Shown piece by piece: positions 33,570 through 40,797 of a stretch of DNA of 64,000 nt. Source of the stretch: Onstottus_B arcticum (GTDB lineage Bacteria > Acidobacteriota > Blastocatellia > UBA7656); the NCBI GenBank assembly GCA_038040485.1, contig JBBPIE010000001.1, positions 386,607-450,606 of the forward strand, given 5' to 3'. How positions within the stretch are numbered: the stretch's first letter is position 1; each line of letters begins with the position of its first letter. Under the pieces are notes generated by a model. That model made no database searches and was not told where the DNA came from. It saw only the letters and a list, made by a program, of their open reading frames with translations. The position numbers and the translations under genes are program-made.

Positions 33570-35993
33570 ATGAAAAGGATTTGGCAGGACCTGCGCTACG
33601 GCGCGCGAAGCTTGATGAGGACGCCTGGCTTCACTGCGGTTGTAGTCATTACCTTGGCGCTCGGCATCGGCGCGAACACGGCAATCTTCACTATCGTGAA
33701 TGCCGTGTTGTTACGTCCGCTGCCCTATCCCGAATCGGAAAAACTAATGCAAATGGGGCGCGCTTTTAATGACACAGAGGTCGTCTCTGAGGTCAGCGAG
33801 CCAAAGTTCATCTTCATGCGCGACAACGTCCAGTCGTTTGAAGCCATCACCGCGACCCAGGAGATGGGGCCGAACACCTATCTGTCCGAGGAAAACCAGG
33901 TGGAATACCCTCGCGGCTTGATCGTGTCGGCCGATTTCTTTCGCGTGCTGGGCGTGATGCCAGCCAGCGGACGGGGCTTTACGACAGAAGAAGACAGCCC
34001 TTCAGGCGAGCGCGTGGCGATTCTGGGTGATGGATTGTGGAAGCGGCGCTTCGGGGCAGACTCCGGGATGATCGGCAAGGCGATCACGCTCAACGGCACC
34101 GCCTATATGGTCGTCGGGATTATGCCGCCCGAATTTGAATACATGGGGCCTCAGGATGTCTTGCTGCCGATGCGCGTTGACCCGGCCAGTCAGAATGAGG
34201 GCCACAACTGGTCGATCATCGGCCGTTTGAAGCAGGGCGTCACGGCAGACCAGGCGCGTTCGGAATTGAAGCTGCTGTTTGACAAGTTCCGGGATACTCA
34301 TCCGCGCTGGGTGAAAGAGAGCGAATCGTTCAGCGCGATCGGCTGGCGCGCGAGTATGACGAGCGACATTCGAAAGCTGCTATGGATTCTGCTTGGCGCA
34401 GTCAGCTTTGTCTTGTTGATCGCTTGCGCGAACATCGCCAACCTGCAATTGACACGCGCGACGGCGCGGCGCAAGGAGATGGCGATTCGGATTTCGTTGG
34501 GCGCGGGCAGCGGGCGTTTGATTCGCCAACTGCTGACCGAAGGCATTGCCCTGGCACTCGTGGGTGGGTTAATGGGATTGCTCCTGGCGAGATGGGGGGT
34601 GGGTGCCATGCTGGCCCTGGTTCCCGAAGGCGTAATCCCACGTACCGGCGAAATTAATGCGGATTGGCGTGTATTGGCCTTTACGCTTGGGGCAAGCCTT
34701 TTGACCGGCATTATTTTCGGTCTCGCGCCGGCGCTGCAAACGTTGCGGGTGGATGTGAATCATGTGCTCAAAGAAGGCACGGGTAGGACCGGGGTAGGGA
34801 CTGCGCACGGGGTCTTGCGCGGTGTGCTGGTCGTTGTTGAAGTCGCGTTGGCCCTGGCGCTTACGGTCGGAGCAGGCTTGTTGCTGAGAACGTTCACAAA
34901 TCTGCGCCGCATCGAACCTGGTTTTGAGGCGCGCAACGTGCTGACCTTCCAGCTTTCGCCGAGAGGCACAAACTACGACACGGTGGCGAAGCTGAATGAT
35001 TTTTACCGTCGCGTTCTTGAAGGATTGGGCGGCCTGCCCGGCGTCGAAGCCGTCGCGCTGACTAACAGACTGCCCTTTGACTCGCAATTCAATCTACCCT
35101 ACCGGCTGGCCGGTCAGAGCCAATTTGCGGGCGCTGTGCAATATCGCCTCATCTCGCCTGATTATTTCCGGGTGATGAGGATAGCATTGCAACAAGGCAG
35201 GCCCTTTGTTGCGACCGATGCGGTTGGCGCTGAACCTGTCGTCATCGTCAACGACGCGTTCGCCCGCTCGAACTTCGCAGGCGCTGAGCCGATCGGCCAG
35301 CAAGTATTCGTCTGCTGTGAATCCGGCAATCTTGCGTCGCGCCGCGTAGTCGGCGTGGTCAATGAGACTAAGCAAAGAAACCTGAGCGAGGCCGCGCCGG
35401 CGGCCGTTTTCATTCCAGTGACGCAAGCCGACAAAGAGGTGAGACAAATATTGCAACAACCCACCTTCGTCCTGCGCACCGCGGCCGATCCTTTGCCGCT
35501 GAGCGCGGCGATTCGCAGCGACATGCAGCGGCTTGATCCGACTGTGCCGGTTAGAAATCTGCGTCCGATGGAACAGTTGGTTAGCCACTCCATTGCGCCG
35601 CAACGGTTCAACCTATTACTGGTGGGTCTGTTCGCAGCGCTGGGGCTTCTATTGGCGGCAGTTGGAATTTACGGTGTTATGGCTTACAGCGTGTCGCAGC
35701 GCACAAATGAGATCGGTCTAAGGATGGCGCTGGGCGCGCAATCAACTGACGTTCTGAAACTGATGATCAAGCAGGGGATGACGCTGGCTCTGATTGGCGT
35801 GGTGGTTGGCTTGGCTGCTTCGTTGGCGTTGACGCGATCGATGGAGAGCCTGTTGTTTGGTGTACCCGCGACTGACGCACCGACACTTGCTGTCGTGTCA
35901 TTAATGCTTACAGCGGTTGCGCTACTTGCGTGTTGGATTCCTGCACGGCGCGCGACAAAAGTGGATCCGATAGTTGCGCTCCGATATGAGTGA
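33570..35993 (+). CDS. Orphan MacB/FtsX-type permease (acidobacterial ADOP type)
   Basis: An 807-aa permease with the standard start of this family (IWQDLRYGARSLMRTPGFTA, then ALGIGANTAIFTIVNAVLL). A first membrane helix is followed by a MacB-like periplasmic domain (about 45-255), an FtsX permease domain (about 275-400), a second periplasmic domain (about 430-650) and a second FtsX domain (about 680-805, ending PARRATKVDPIVALRYE). Acidobacteria carry many such duplicated orphan permeases without an ATPase gene beside them, and their substrates are mostly unknown. It lies between the M16 remnant and the intact M16 operon, so a role in peptide export or immunity is possible but unproven. Confidence 0.9.
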   Translation: MKRIWQDLRYGARSLMRTPGFTAVVVITLALGIGANTAIFTIVNAVLLRPLPYPESEKLMQMGRAFNDTEVVSEVSEPKFIFMRDNVQSFEAITATQEMGPNTYLSEENQVEYPRGLIVSADFFRVLGVMPASGRGFTTEEDSPSGERVAILGDGLWKRRFGADSGMIGKAITLNGTAYMVVGIMPPEFEYMGPQDVLLPMRVDPASQNEGHNWSIIGRLKQGVTADQARSELKLLFDKFRDTHPRWVKESESFSAIGWRASMTSDIRKLLWILLGAVSFVLLIACANIANLQLTRATARRKEMAIRISLGAGSGRLIRQLLTEGIALALVGGLMGLLLARWGVGAMLALVPEGVIPRTGEINADWRVLAFTLGASLLTGIIFGLAPALQTLRVDVNHVLKEGTGRTGVGTAHGVLRGVLVVVEVALALALTVGAGLLLRTFTNLRRIEPGFEARNVLTFQLSPRGTNYDTVAKLNDFYRRVLEGLGGLPGVEAVALTNRLPFDSQFNLPYRLAGQSQFAGAVQYRLISPDYFRVMRIALQQGRPFVATDAVGAEPVVIVNDAFARSNFAGAEPIGQQVFVCCESGNLASRRVVGVVNETKQRNLSEAAPAAVFIPVTQADKEVRQILQQPTFVLRTAADPLPLSAAIRSDMQRLDPTVPVRNLRPMEQLVSHSIAPQRFNLLLVGLFAALGLLLAAVGIYGVMAYSVSQRTNEIGLRMALGAQSTDVLKLMIKQGMTLALIGVVVGLAASLALTRSMESLLFGVPATDAPTLAVVSLMLTAVALLACWIPARRATKVDPIVALRYE

Positions 35994-36199
35994 GTGCCAT
36001 TCGTCTTCTCGATTTGTCTTCTACGCGGCTGAGATTACTGACCACCGTTTACGAAACATAAGCTGGCCTGGCAGACTTCTCAGCCCGCGCAAATCACTGT
36101 AGCCTCGGGACGATCAATAGTCACAGGTGCTCCAAGCGGCACCTTTGTCCTTTTAGCTTTCCAATCGACCTTTTGAAAATCGCTCCAGCCTCGATCTAA

Positions 36200-36366
36200 C
36201 AAACAGTCAGAATACGCTCGACTGTGCCGCGCGCGGTCGAAGGTCGGTTACGCAGTCAGTCCACCCGCAAGAGTCACAATACGATCTAATCGCTGCCGCC
36301 TGCCGCCACGTATGTATCTGGATTTTCAAATGGCCGCCGAGCGCGCTCACCCAAAGGGCGGTTTTC
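36200..36366 (+). promoter_or_regulatory. Shared upstream element, copy A (before M16 operon)
   Basis: Ordered motifs shared with copies B and C: GTCAGA (36206), CTCGACT (36217-36223), GGTCGAA (36235-36241), CAGTCAGTCCA (36253), TATCTGGATTTTCAAATG (36315-36332) and GGCGGTTTTC (36357-36366). TCGAC/GTCGA and ATCTG/CAAAT form inverted repeats, the second imperfect here. It ends 60 bases before the M16 start. Whether it acts as DNA operator, promoter or RNA leader is not known. Confidence 0.75.
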
Positions 36367-36425
36367 AAGGGAGCGAGGAATCGGTTCGTCGTGGCCCATC
36401 GAAAGCAGTGAAAAGGACACCGACA

Positions 36426-37874
36426 ATGAAAACACCTAAGCCGTTACTGGCGTTCTCTCTCTGCTGCTTACTTGTCCTGACGGCAGGCGCGCAGCAGGCG
36501 AAGAAAATCAAACTAGAGTTCAATGATATGAAGCTGAAGAACGGTCTACGCGTTTTGGTGGTTGAAGATCATAGCGCGCCGGTCGTGTCAGTCGCGATTA
36601 CCTACGACGTCGGCTCGCGCAACGAGCGCAAGGGCCGCACGGGCTTCGCTCACTTGTTCGAGCATATGATGTTTACCGGCTCGCAGAACGTAGGTAGGAA
36701 CGAATACTCACTGCTAATAGCTAGTAACGGCGGCCGCGCGAATGCGACGACTAATGAGAATCGCACGCTGTACGTTGCCACGGTGCCGTCTAATCAACTG
36801 GACATGATCCTGTTTCTGGAAGCCGATCGCATGCGCAGTCTGGATGTGACTCAGGAGAGCCTCGACGCTCAGCGCAATGCGGTACAGGAGGAGCGAAGAA
36901 GGGAAATTGACAATCAGCCCTATGGCAAAACCACCGAGATGTTTCAGGAATTCATGTACGACAACTTCGCCTACCGGCATTCGGTGTTTGGTTCGATGGA
37001 CGATCTCAACGCCGCTGGCTTGCAGGACGTGAAGGACTTCTTCCGGACGTACTATGCCCCGAACAACGCCGTCCTCGCACTCGTGGGAGATGTCCGGGCC
37101 GATATTGCGCTTTCGAGAATCAAAAGTTATTTCGAAACCATCCCCTCGCAGCCTTCGCCGCCTACTGTAGATACCACCGAACCCGAGCAGACGGCCGGAA
37201 GGCGGTTCGCGGTGGAGGACCCGCTCGCTCGCTTGCCGCGGGTCCTCATCGGCTACAAGGGAATCGCAGACAACACACCGGACACCTTTGCGATGCAAGT
37301 GCTCAATCAAGCGCTGGCCAGCGGGCAGAGCTCTCGTCTTTATCAAAGGCTTGTGAAGGAGAAGGAGCTGGCCAACGTTGTTTTCGGATTCACGAACGAG
37401 TTGCGCGGGGTCGGATATTACCAGATCACTGCGATAGTCGCACCCGGCGGGAAGGTTGAAGACGTCGCAACGGTGATCGATGAAGAGATCCGCCGGCTGC
37501 AGCGCGAGCCGATCGCCGATTGGGAGTTGGAGAAGGCCAAAAACTCTTCTCGCCGCCTTTCGATCCAAGCGTTGCAAAGTTCGCTCGGAACAGCGATCCG
37601 GCTGGCTCAGTACGAGGTCTTCTACAACGATCCGAATTTGATCAACGCCGAGTTCGAGAGAATCGCCGCTGTCACAAAACAGGATGTGCAACGCGTCGCC
37701 AACAAGTACCTCAGGGAGACAACTCGAACCGTCGGCATCACGCTGCCGCAAGAGAAGCTCCCAACGCCGGAGCCCCGGCGAATTAGCTGCGATATTCATA
37801 GTGGATTCTCAAGCCGCTTTCATCGTACAACCCAGCCTCGTGTTCTGAACTTTTATCGAGAGACAAGGCAATGA
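36426..37874 (+). CDS. Secreted M16 zinc peptidase, catalytic subunit
   Basis: A 482-aa peptidase of family M16B (pitrilysin/processing-peptidase type). Signal peptide 1-23 (MKTPKPLLAFSLCCLLVLTA, then GAQQA). The zinc motif HLFEH is at residues 76-80, with the third ligand Glu about 76 residues later in AVQEERRRE. The second M16 domain has RLYQRLVKEKELANVVFGFT. ATG at 36426 has AAAAGGA upstream; an earlier in-frame ATG (36312) lies inside the shared element and is rejected. The stop overlaps the next gene by four bases. It is expected in the periplasm as a heterodimer with the next product. Its link to the lanthipeptides is inferred from the shared upstream element. Confidence 0.92.
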   Translation: MKTPKPLLAFSLCCLLVLTAGAQQAKKIKLEFNDMKLKNGLRVLVVEDHSAPVVSVAITYDVGSRNERKGRTGFAHLFEHMMFTGSQNVGRNEYSLLIASNGGRANATTNENRTLYVATVPSNQLDMILFLEADRMRSLDVTQESLDAQRNAVQEERRREIDNQPYGKTTEMFQEFMYDNFAYRHSVFGSMDDLNAAGLQDVKDFFRTYYAPNNAVLALVGDVRADIALSRIKSYFETIPSQPSPPTVDTTEPEQTAGRRFAVEDPLARLPRVLIGYKGIADNTPDTFAMQVLNQALASGQSSRLYQRLVKEKELANVVFGFTNELRGVGYYQITAIVAPGGKVEDVATVIDEEIRRLQREPIADWELEKAKNSSRRLSIQALQSSLGTAIRLAQYEVFYNDPNLINAEFERIAAVTKQDVQRVANKYLRETTRTVGITLPQEKLPTPEPRRISCDIHSGFSSRFHRTTQPRVLNFYRETRQ

Positions 37875-39361
37875 AGAGAATGATCTCGGAACTGAAACGC
37901 GCGCTTTCGGCGGCCATCATTGTGTCGCTCTCAACGATTCTTTTGGCGGCGCAGGATCCAAAGCCTTCGTCAAAGGGTCTTGTGATCAAAGGCAAGGCGC
38001 CGATCAGTAAGGAAGTGCTGAAGGTGAAATTGCCCAGGGCCTTCGAGACGAAACTCGGCAACGGGATGCAGGTAATCGTGCTCGAAGCACCCAAGCTGCC
38101 AACTTTCGCGATGCAAATGATCATTCAAAGCGGCGGGCTTACGGATCCCGAGGATCTTCACGGCGCCGCGCTGAGTACCGCCGCGTCGCTGCAGGAAGGA
38201 ACAAAGACCCGCACAAGCAAACAGATTGCCGAGCAAGTCGGCTCGCTCGGCGCATCGCTTTCGGCGGCCTCGGGGCTTTCGTCGCTGGAGAGCAGGGTCT
38301 TTGCTTCGGGGTTGACGGACAGCTTCGATCAGATCCTGGCGTTGTTCGCGGATGTGATCTTGAACCCAAGCTTCCCGGCGGACGAACTCAAGAAGTTCAA
38401 AACTCGCGCTCTTGGGCAGCTTCGATTGCAACGCGCGCAACCGGGCTTTCTAGCCGACGAGATGTTCGCGAAGGTAATGTACGGCTCGCATCCGGCCGCG
38501 CGAATCGCGCTGACCGCGGCAGATATTCAAAGACTCACGCCGGAGGCGCTCCAGAGATTTCACGCCGCACACTACAAACCCAACAACGCGATATTCGCCA
38601 TCGTCGGCGACGTCAAACCGATGGAGGTCCTGGCCAAACTCGAAAAGGCCTTCGGATCGTGGCAGCGGGGCGACGTGCCGCGGAACAGCATTTCGAAAGT
38701 GAGCGAGCCAGGCGGGGCGAAGATCTTTCTGATTAACCGCGTTCCATCGGTGCAGGCCAATCTGGTGGTTGGCAATCTGGCGATTGAACGATCCGATCCG
38801 GATTACTTTGCGCTGGACGTAATGAATCAGGTCATCGGAGGCGGGGTGACCTCGCGGCTGTTCATGAACTTGCGGGAAGACAAGGGCTATACCTACGGCG
38901 CTTACACCGGGCTTTCCGCTCCCAGGTATCGGGGTACATTCCGCGCGAGCACGGAAGTACGGACCGACGCGACCAAAGGCTCGATGAACGAATTGATGTA
39001 CGAGATCAAACGCATCCGCGACGAGAAGGTTCAACCCGAGGAGTTTGACCGAACCAAACGTACGCTTATCGGCGCGTTCGCTTTGCAGCTCGAATCGCCG
39101 CAGGCGCTCTTGAATAACATAGTGACTCAGAAGCTCTACGCTTTGCCCGCCGACTACTGGGATACCTACACGCAAAAGCTCGCGGCAATCACCCCCGACG
39201 ACGTACAGCGTGTTGCGAGGAAGTATCTTGACCTAAGCCGCCTTCAGATCGTCGCGGTTGGCGATGCCAGCAAGATTGCGGAGGTGCTCAGGCAATTCGG
39301 AATAGTGGAGATTTATGATACTGAAGGGAAGCCGGTCAGATCATCCGCCGAAGGGAAGTAG
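37871..39361 (+). CDS. Secreted M16 peptidase homologue, non-catalytic subunit
   Basis: A 496-aa M16 protein with an N-terminal signal (LSAAIIVSLSTILLAAQ). At the place of HxxEH it has DLHGAALSTAAS, so zinc binding is lost. The C-terminal half keeps the Arg/Tyr substrate-binding region of the second subunit (SRLFMNLREDKGYTYGAYTG). In M16B heterodimers one subunit carries zinc and the other completes the cleft; this gene and the preceding one fit that division. The four-base overlap (ATGA) shows translational coupling. The same gene pair exists as a decayed copy at 32.5 kb. Confidence 0.9.
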   Translation: MKRMISELKRALSAAIIVSLSTILLAAQDPKPSSKGLVIKGKAPISKEVLKVKLPRAFETKLGNGMQVIVLEAPKLPTFAMQMIIQSGGLTDPEDLHGAALSTAASLQEGTKTRTSKQIAEQVGSLGASLSAASGLSSLESRVFASGLTDSFDQILALFADVILNPSFPADELKKFKTRALGQLRLQRAQPGFLADEMFAKVMYGSHPAARIALTAADIQRLTPEALQRFHAAHYKPNNAIFAIVGDVKPMEVLAKLEKAFGSWQRGDVPRNSISKVSEPGGAKIFLINRVPSVQANLVVGNLAIERSDPDYFALDVMNQVIGGGVTSRLFMNLREDKGYTYGAYTGLSAPRYRGTFRASTEVRTDATKGSMNELMYEIKRIRDEKVQPEEFDRTKRTLIGAFALQLESPQALLNNIVTQKLYALPADYWDTYTQKLAAITPDDVQRVARKYLDLSRLQIVAVGDASKIAEVLRQFGIVEIYDTEGKPVRSSAEGK

Positions 39362-39600
39362 TCAGTTGGCACCAGTCTTTTCATGTGACGGCGTTGGAAG
39401 GCACATAGTACATGCGGTTCAGAGGGCTGCGCGACCGCTTCAAGGAGCATGTCCAGCCGTTCATGTGGCATGTCCAGTCGTGACGATCACGTCTCCGGCG
39501 GTTCATATACACACGTAGTTTCGTGAAGGCAAAAAAAGGGTCATCGAGTCTTCAGGCGGCACCCCGGTCTTTGTACTGTTTTGATTTTGATTTTGAAACT
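39362..39600. other. Gap after the M16 operon
   Basis: No gene is seen. There is an A-tract (near 39530) and a TTTTGA triple repeat (near 39580), but no clear terminator hairpin. The region leads into shared element B. Confidence 0.35.
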
Positions 39601-39783
39601 AGCTCTTGCCAAAATCTGGCAACGGTCAGATTACTCTCGACTTGTCCCGAGTGAACGGTCGAATTCCGCTTAAGCAGTCAGTCCATCAGGCAAGAGTCAG
39701 ATGCAGTTATGCCGCTTTAGCCTGGCGGCAGGCGTATCTGGATTTTCAGATGACTGCTTGGCACCCACCCATCGGCGGTTTTC
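39601..39783 (+). promoter_or_regulatory. Shared upstream element, copy B (before precursor 1)
   Basis: AGCTCTTGCC (39601), GGTCAGA (39624-39630), CTCGACT (39636-39642), GGTCGAA (39657-39663), CAGTCAGTCCA (39675), TATCTGGATTTTCAGATG (39735-39752) and GGCGGTTTTC (39774-39783). The distance from GTCAGA to TATCTGG is about 110 bases, as in copy A. ATCTG-N6-CAGAT is a perfect small hairpin here. It ends 101 bases before the precursor start. Confidence 0.78.
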
Positions 39784-39884
39784 GAATGAGAAACAAAGGA
39801 GTGCCGTGCTCGCCAGCGATGCCGGCATCCCGCGTTGTCACACTGAGGAAGCGGCCGTAACTAAGACCAAAAGGAGAAGAGAAA

Positions 39885-40058
39885 ATGGAACGAGTACTTT
39901 CATTGCAAGGTCTTTCAGCATCTTTGAGAGATGGTGGCGACGTAGAACCAATCAAGCCGGCAAGTGGCGACAGTGGAATCTGTTCCACCGCTTCAACCGG
40001 TTGGGCTGTTTCGACGTGCAGCCTGATCTGTAACGCAAACGCTGAGATGGAATGGTAG
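39885..40058 (+). CDS. Class III lanthipeptide precursor 1
   Basis: A 57-aa peptide encoded behind AAGGAG (39871-39876). The leader starts MERVLSLQGLSASLRD and carries the hydrophobic L-x-L-Q motif that class III synthetases recognise. The probable core begins near residue 27 and includes SGDSGICSTASTGW followed by AVSTCSLICNANAEMEW. It has three Cys (33, 45, 49), with Ser/Thr before each, including Ser27-x2-Ser30-x2-Cys33, which fits the labionin-type pattern. The Asp/Glu-rich hinge lies around residues 16-22. It is closely related to the second precursor 330 bases downstream, and the synthetase and exporter follow. The cleavage site is not known. Confidence 0.88.
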   Translation: MERVLSLQGLSASLRDGGDVEPIKPASGDSGICSTASTGWAVSTCSLICNANAEMEW

Positions 40059-40142
40059 GCAAGGAGAAGAGCCGAGCCGCTCGGCCTGCTTTTCTCTGAA
40101 CGGCCGGCGCTTCGAGCTACTAAAAAAACAAAAGCGTTTGAA

Positions 40143-40311
40143 GTAGCTCTTGCCTTATCTGACAAAACGGTCAGATGCGCTCGACTGTATCGGTTACGGT
40201 CGAAAGCTGCTTAGTCAGTCACTCTGTGAATCTCGAGCCAGGTAACTTAGATCATCCGAGAGTATCTGGCGTTCCGGATGACTGCTGAGCATCCACCCAA
40301 CGGCGGTTTTC
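40143..40311 (+). promoter_or_regulatory. Shared upstream element, copy C (before precursor 2)
   Basis: AGTAGCTCTTGCC (from 40143), GGTCAGAT (40169-40176), CTCGACT (40180-40186), GGTCGAA (40198-40204), AGTCAGTCAC (40213), TATCTGGCGTTCCGGATG (40263-40280) and GGCGGTTTTC (40302-40311). Compared with B, the hairpin loop differs and one arm is changed so that a G-U pair keeps the stem. It ends 76 bases before the second precursor. Confidence 0.76.
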
Positions 40312-40387
40312 AACTGAGCGAGCAAAACGATTCCGTCTTCTCACTCAAGTGATCGCCGGCGTTAACTAAAATAAAGGAGAGGAAGAA

Positions 40388-40552
40388 ATGGAACGAGTAT
40401 TAGGACTACAAGGTCTCTCACAAAATTTGCAAGATGTGGAGCCGGTAGGGGGCGCGAGTGGTGACAGCGGAATCTGTTCCACGGCGTCAACTGGATGGGC
40501 TCTTTCCACTTGCAGTCTGGTGTGCAGGCCGGCGGGTGAGATGGAATGGTAG
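40388..40552 (+). CDS. Class III lanthipeptide precursor 2
   Basis: A 54-aa peptide behind AAGGAG (40374-40379). The leader is MERVLGLQGLSQNLQDVEPV, three residues shorter overall than precursor 1. The core region is nearly the same: SGDSGICSTASTGWALSTCS then LVCRPAGEMEW, with Cys30, Cys42 and Cys46 and Ser24-x2-Ser27-x2-Cys30. Changes between the two cores are few (V to L, I to V) until the tail, where NANA is replaced by RPAG; the final EMEW is identical. The twin arrangement suggests two related products, or a two-component product. The synthetase gene begins 245 bases downstream behind three hairpins. Confidence 0.88.
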   Translation: MERVLGLQGLSQNLQDVEPVGGASGDSGICSTASTGWALSTCSLVCRPAGEMEW

Positions 40553-40603
40553 GCCGAATCGTAAAGGCCACCGTTCCGCCTGCCGAATCGACGTCTTTCT
40601 GAA

Positions 40604-40635
40604 CGGTCGGCATCCGGCAAGCCGGATGCCGACCG
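40604..40635 (+). terminator. Hairpin 1 after precursor 2
   Basis: CGGTCGGCATCCGGC and its exact complement GCCGGATGCCGACCG with only AA between. There is no T-tract. It could protect the precursor mRNA from 3' decay or partly stop transcription. Confidence 0.5.
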
Positions 40636-40643
40636 CCCGAAAG

Positions 40644-40663
40644 CCCGGCCTTTGAAAGCCGGG
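40644..40663 (+). terminator. Hairpin 2 after precursor 2
   Basis: CCCGGC (40644-40649) and GCCGGG (40658-40663) with an 8-base loop. No T-tract. Confidence 0.35.
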
Positions 40664-40732
40664 ACGGTTCAGATTGACGCAACCGCGTCGCGACATTCTT
40701 CGTTGGATTCGCAGTTGTCGCTACGCGATCCA

Positions 40733-40765
40733 ATCAGCCCCTCTGCATTCTGCAGGGGGGCTGAT
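40733..40765 (+). terminator. Hairpin 3, just before the synthetase gene
   Basis: ATCAGCCCCTCTGCA, loop TTC, TGCAGGGGGGCTGAT: 15 pairs including one G-U. It lies 32 bases before the synthetase start. A leaky terminator here would give more precursor than enzyme, as is common in RiPP operons. That role is inferred. Confidence 0.6.
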
Positions 40766-40797
40766 CTATCCGTCAAAGCCACAAGGAGATTCAAGAG

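Noticed and set aside
36312..36425. N-terminal extension of the catalytic M16 gene
   Set aside because: It is the translation of the shared upstream element; the ATG at 36426 has a ribosome binding site and a signal peptide directly after it, as in the related remnant.
36200..36425. A possible third lanthipeptide precursor after element A
   Set aside because: The frames after the element were read and none has an LQ-type leader or a Ser/Cys core before the M16 start.
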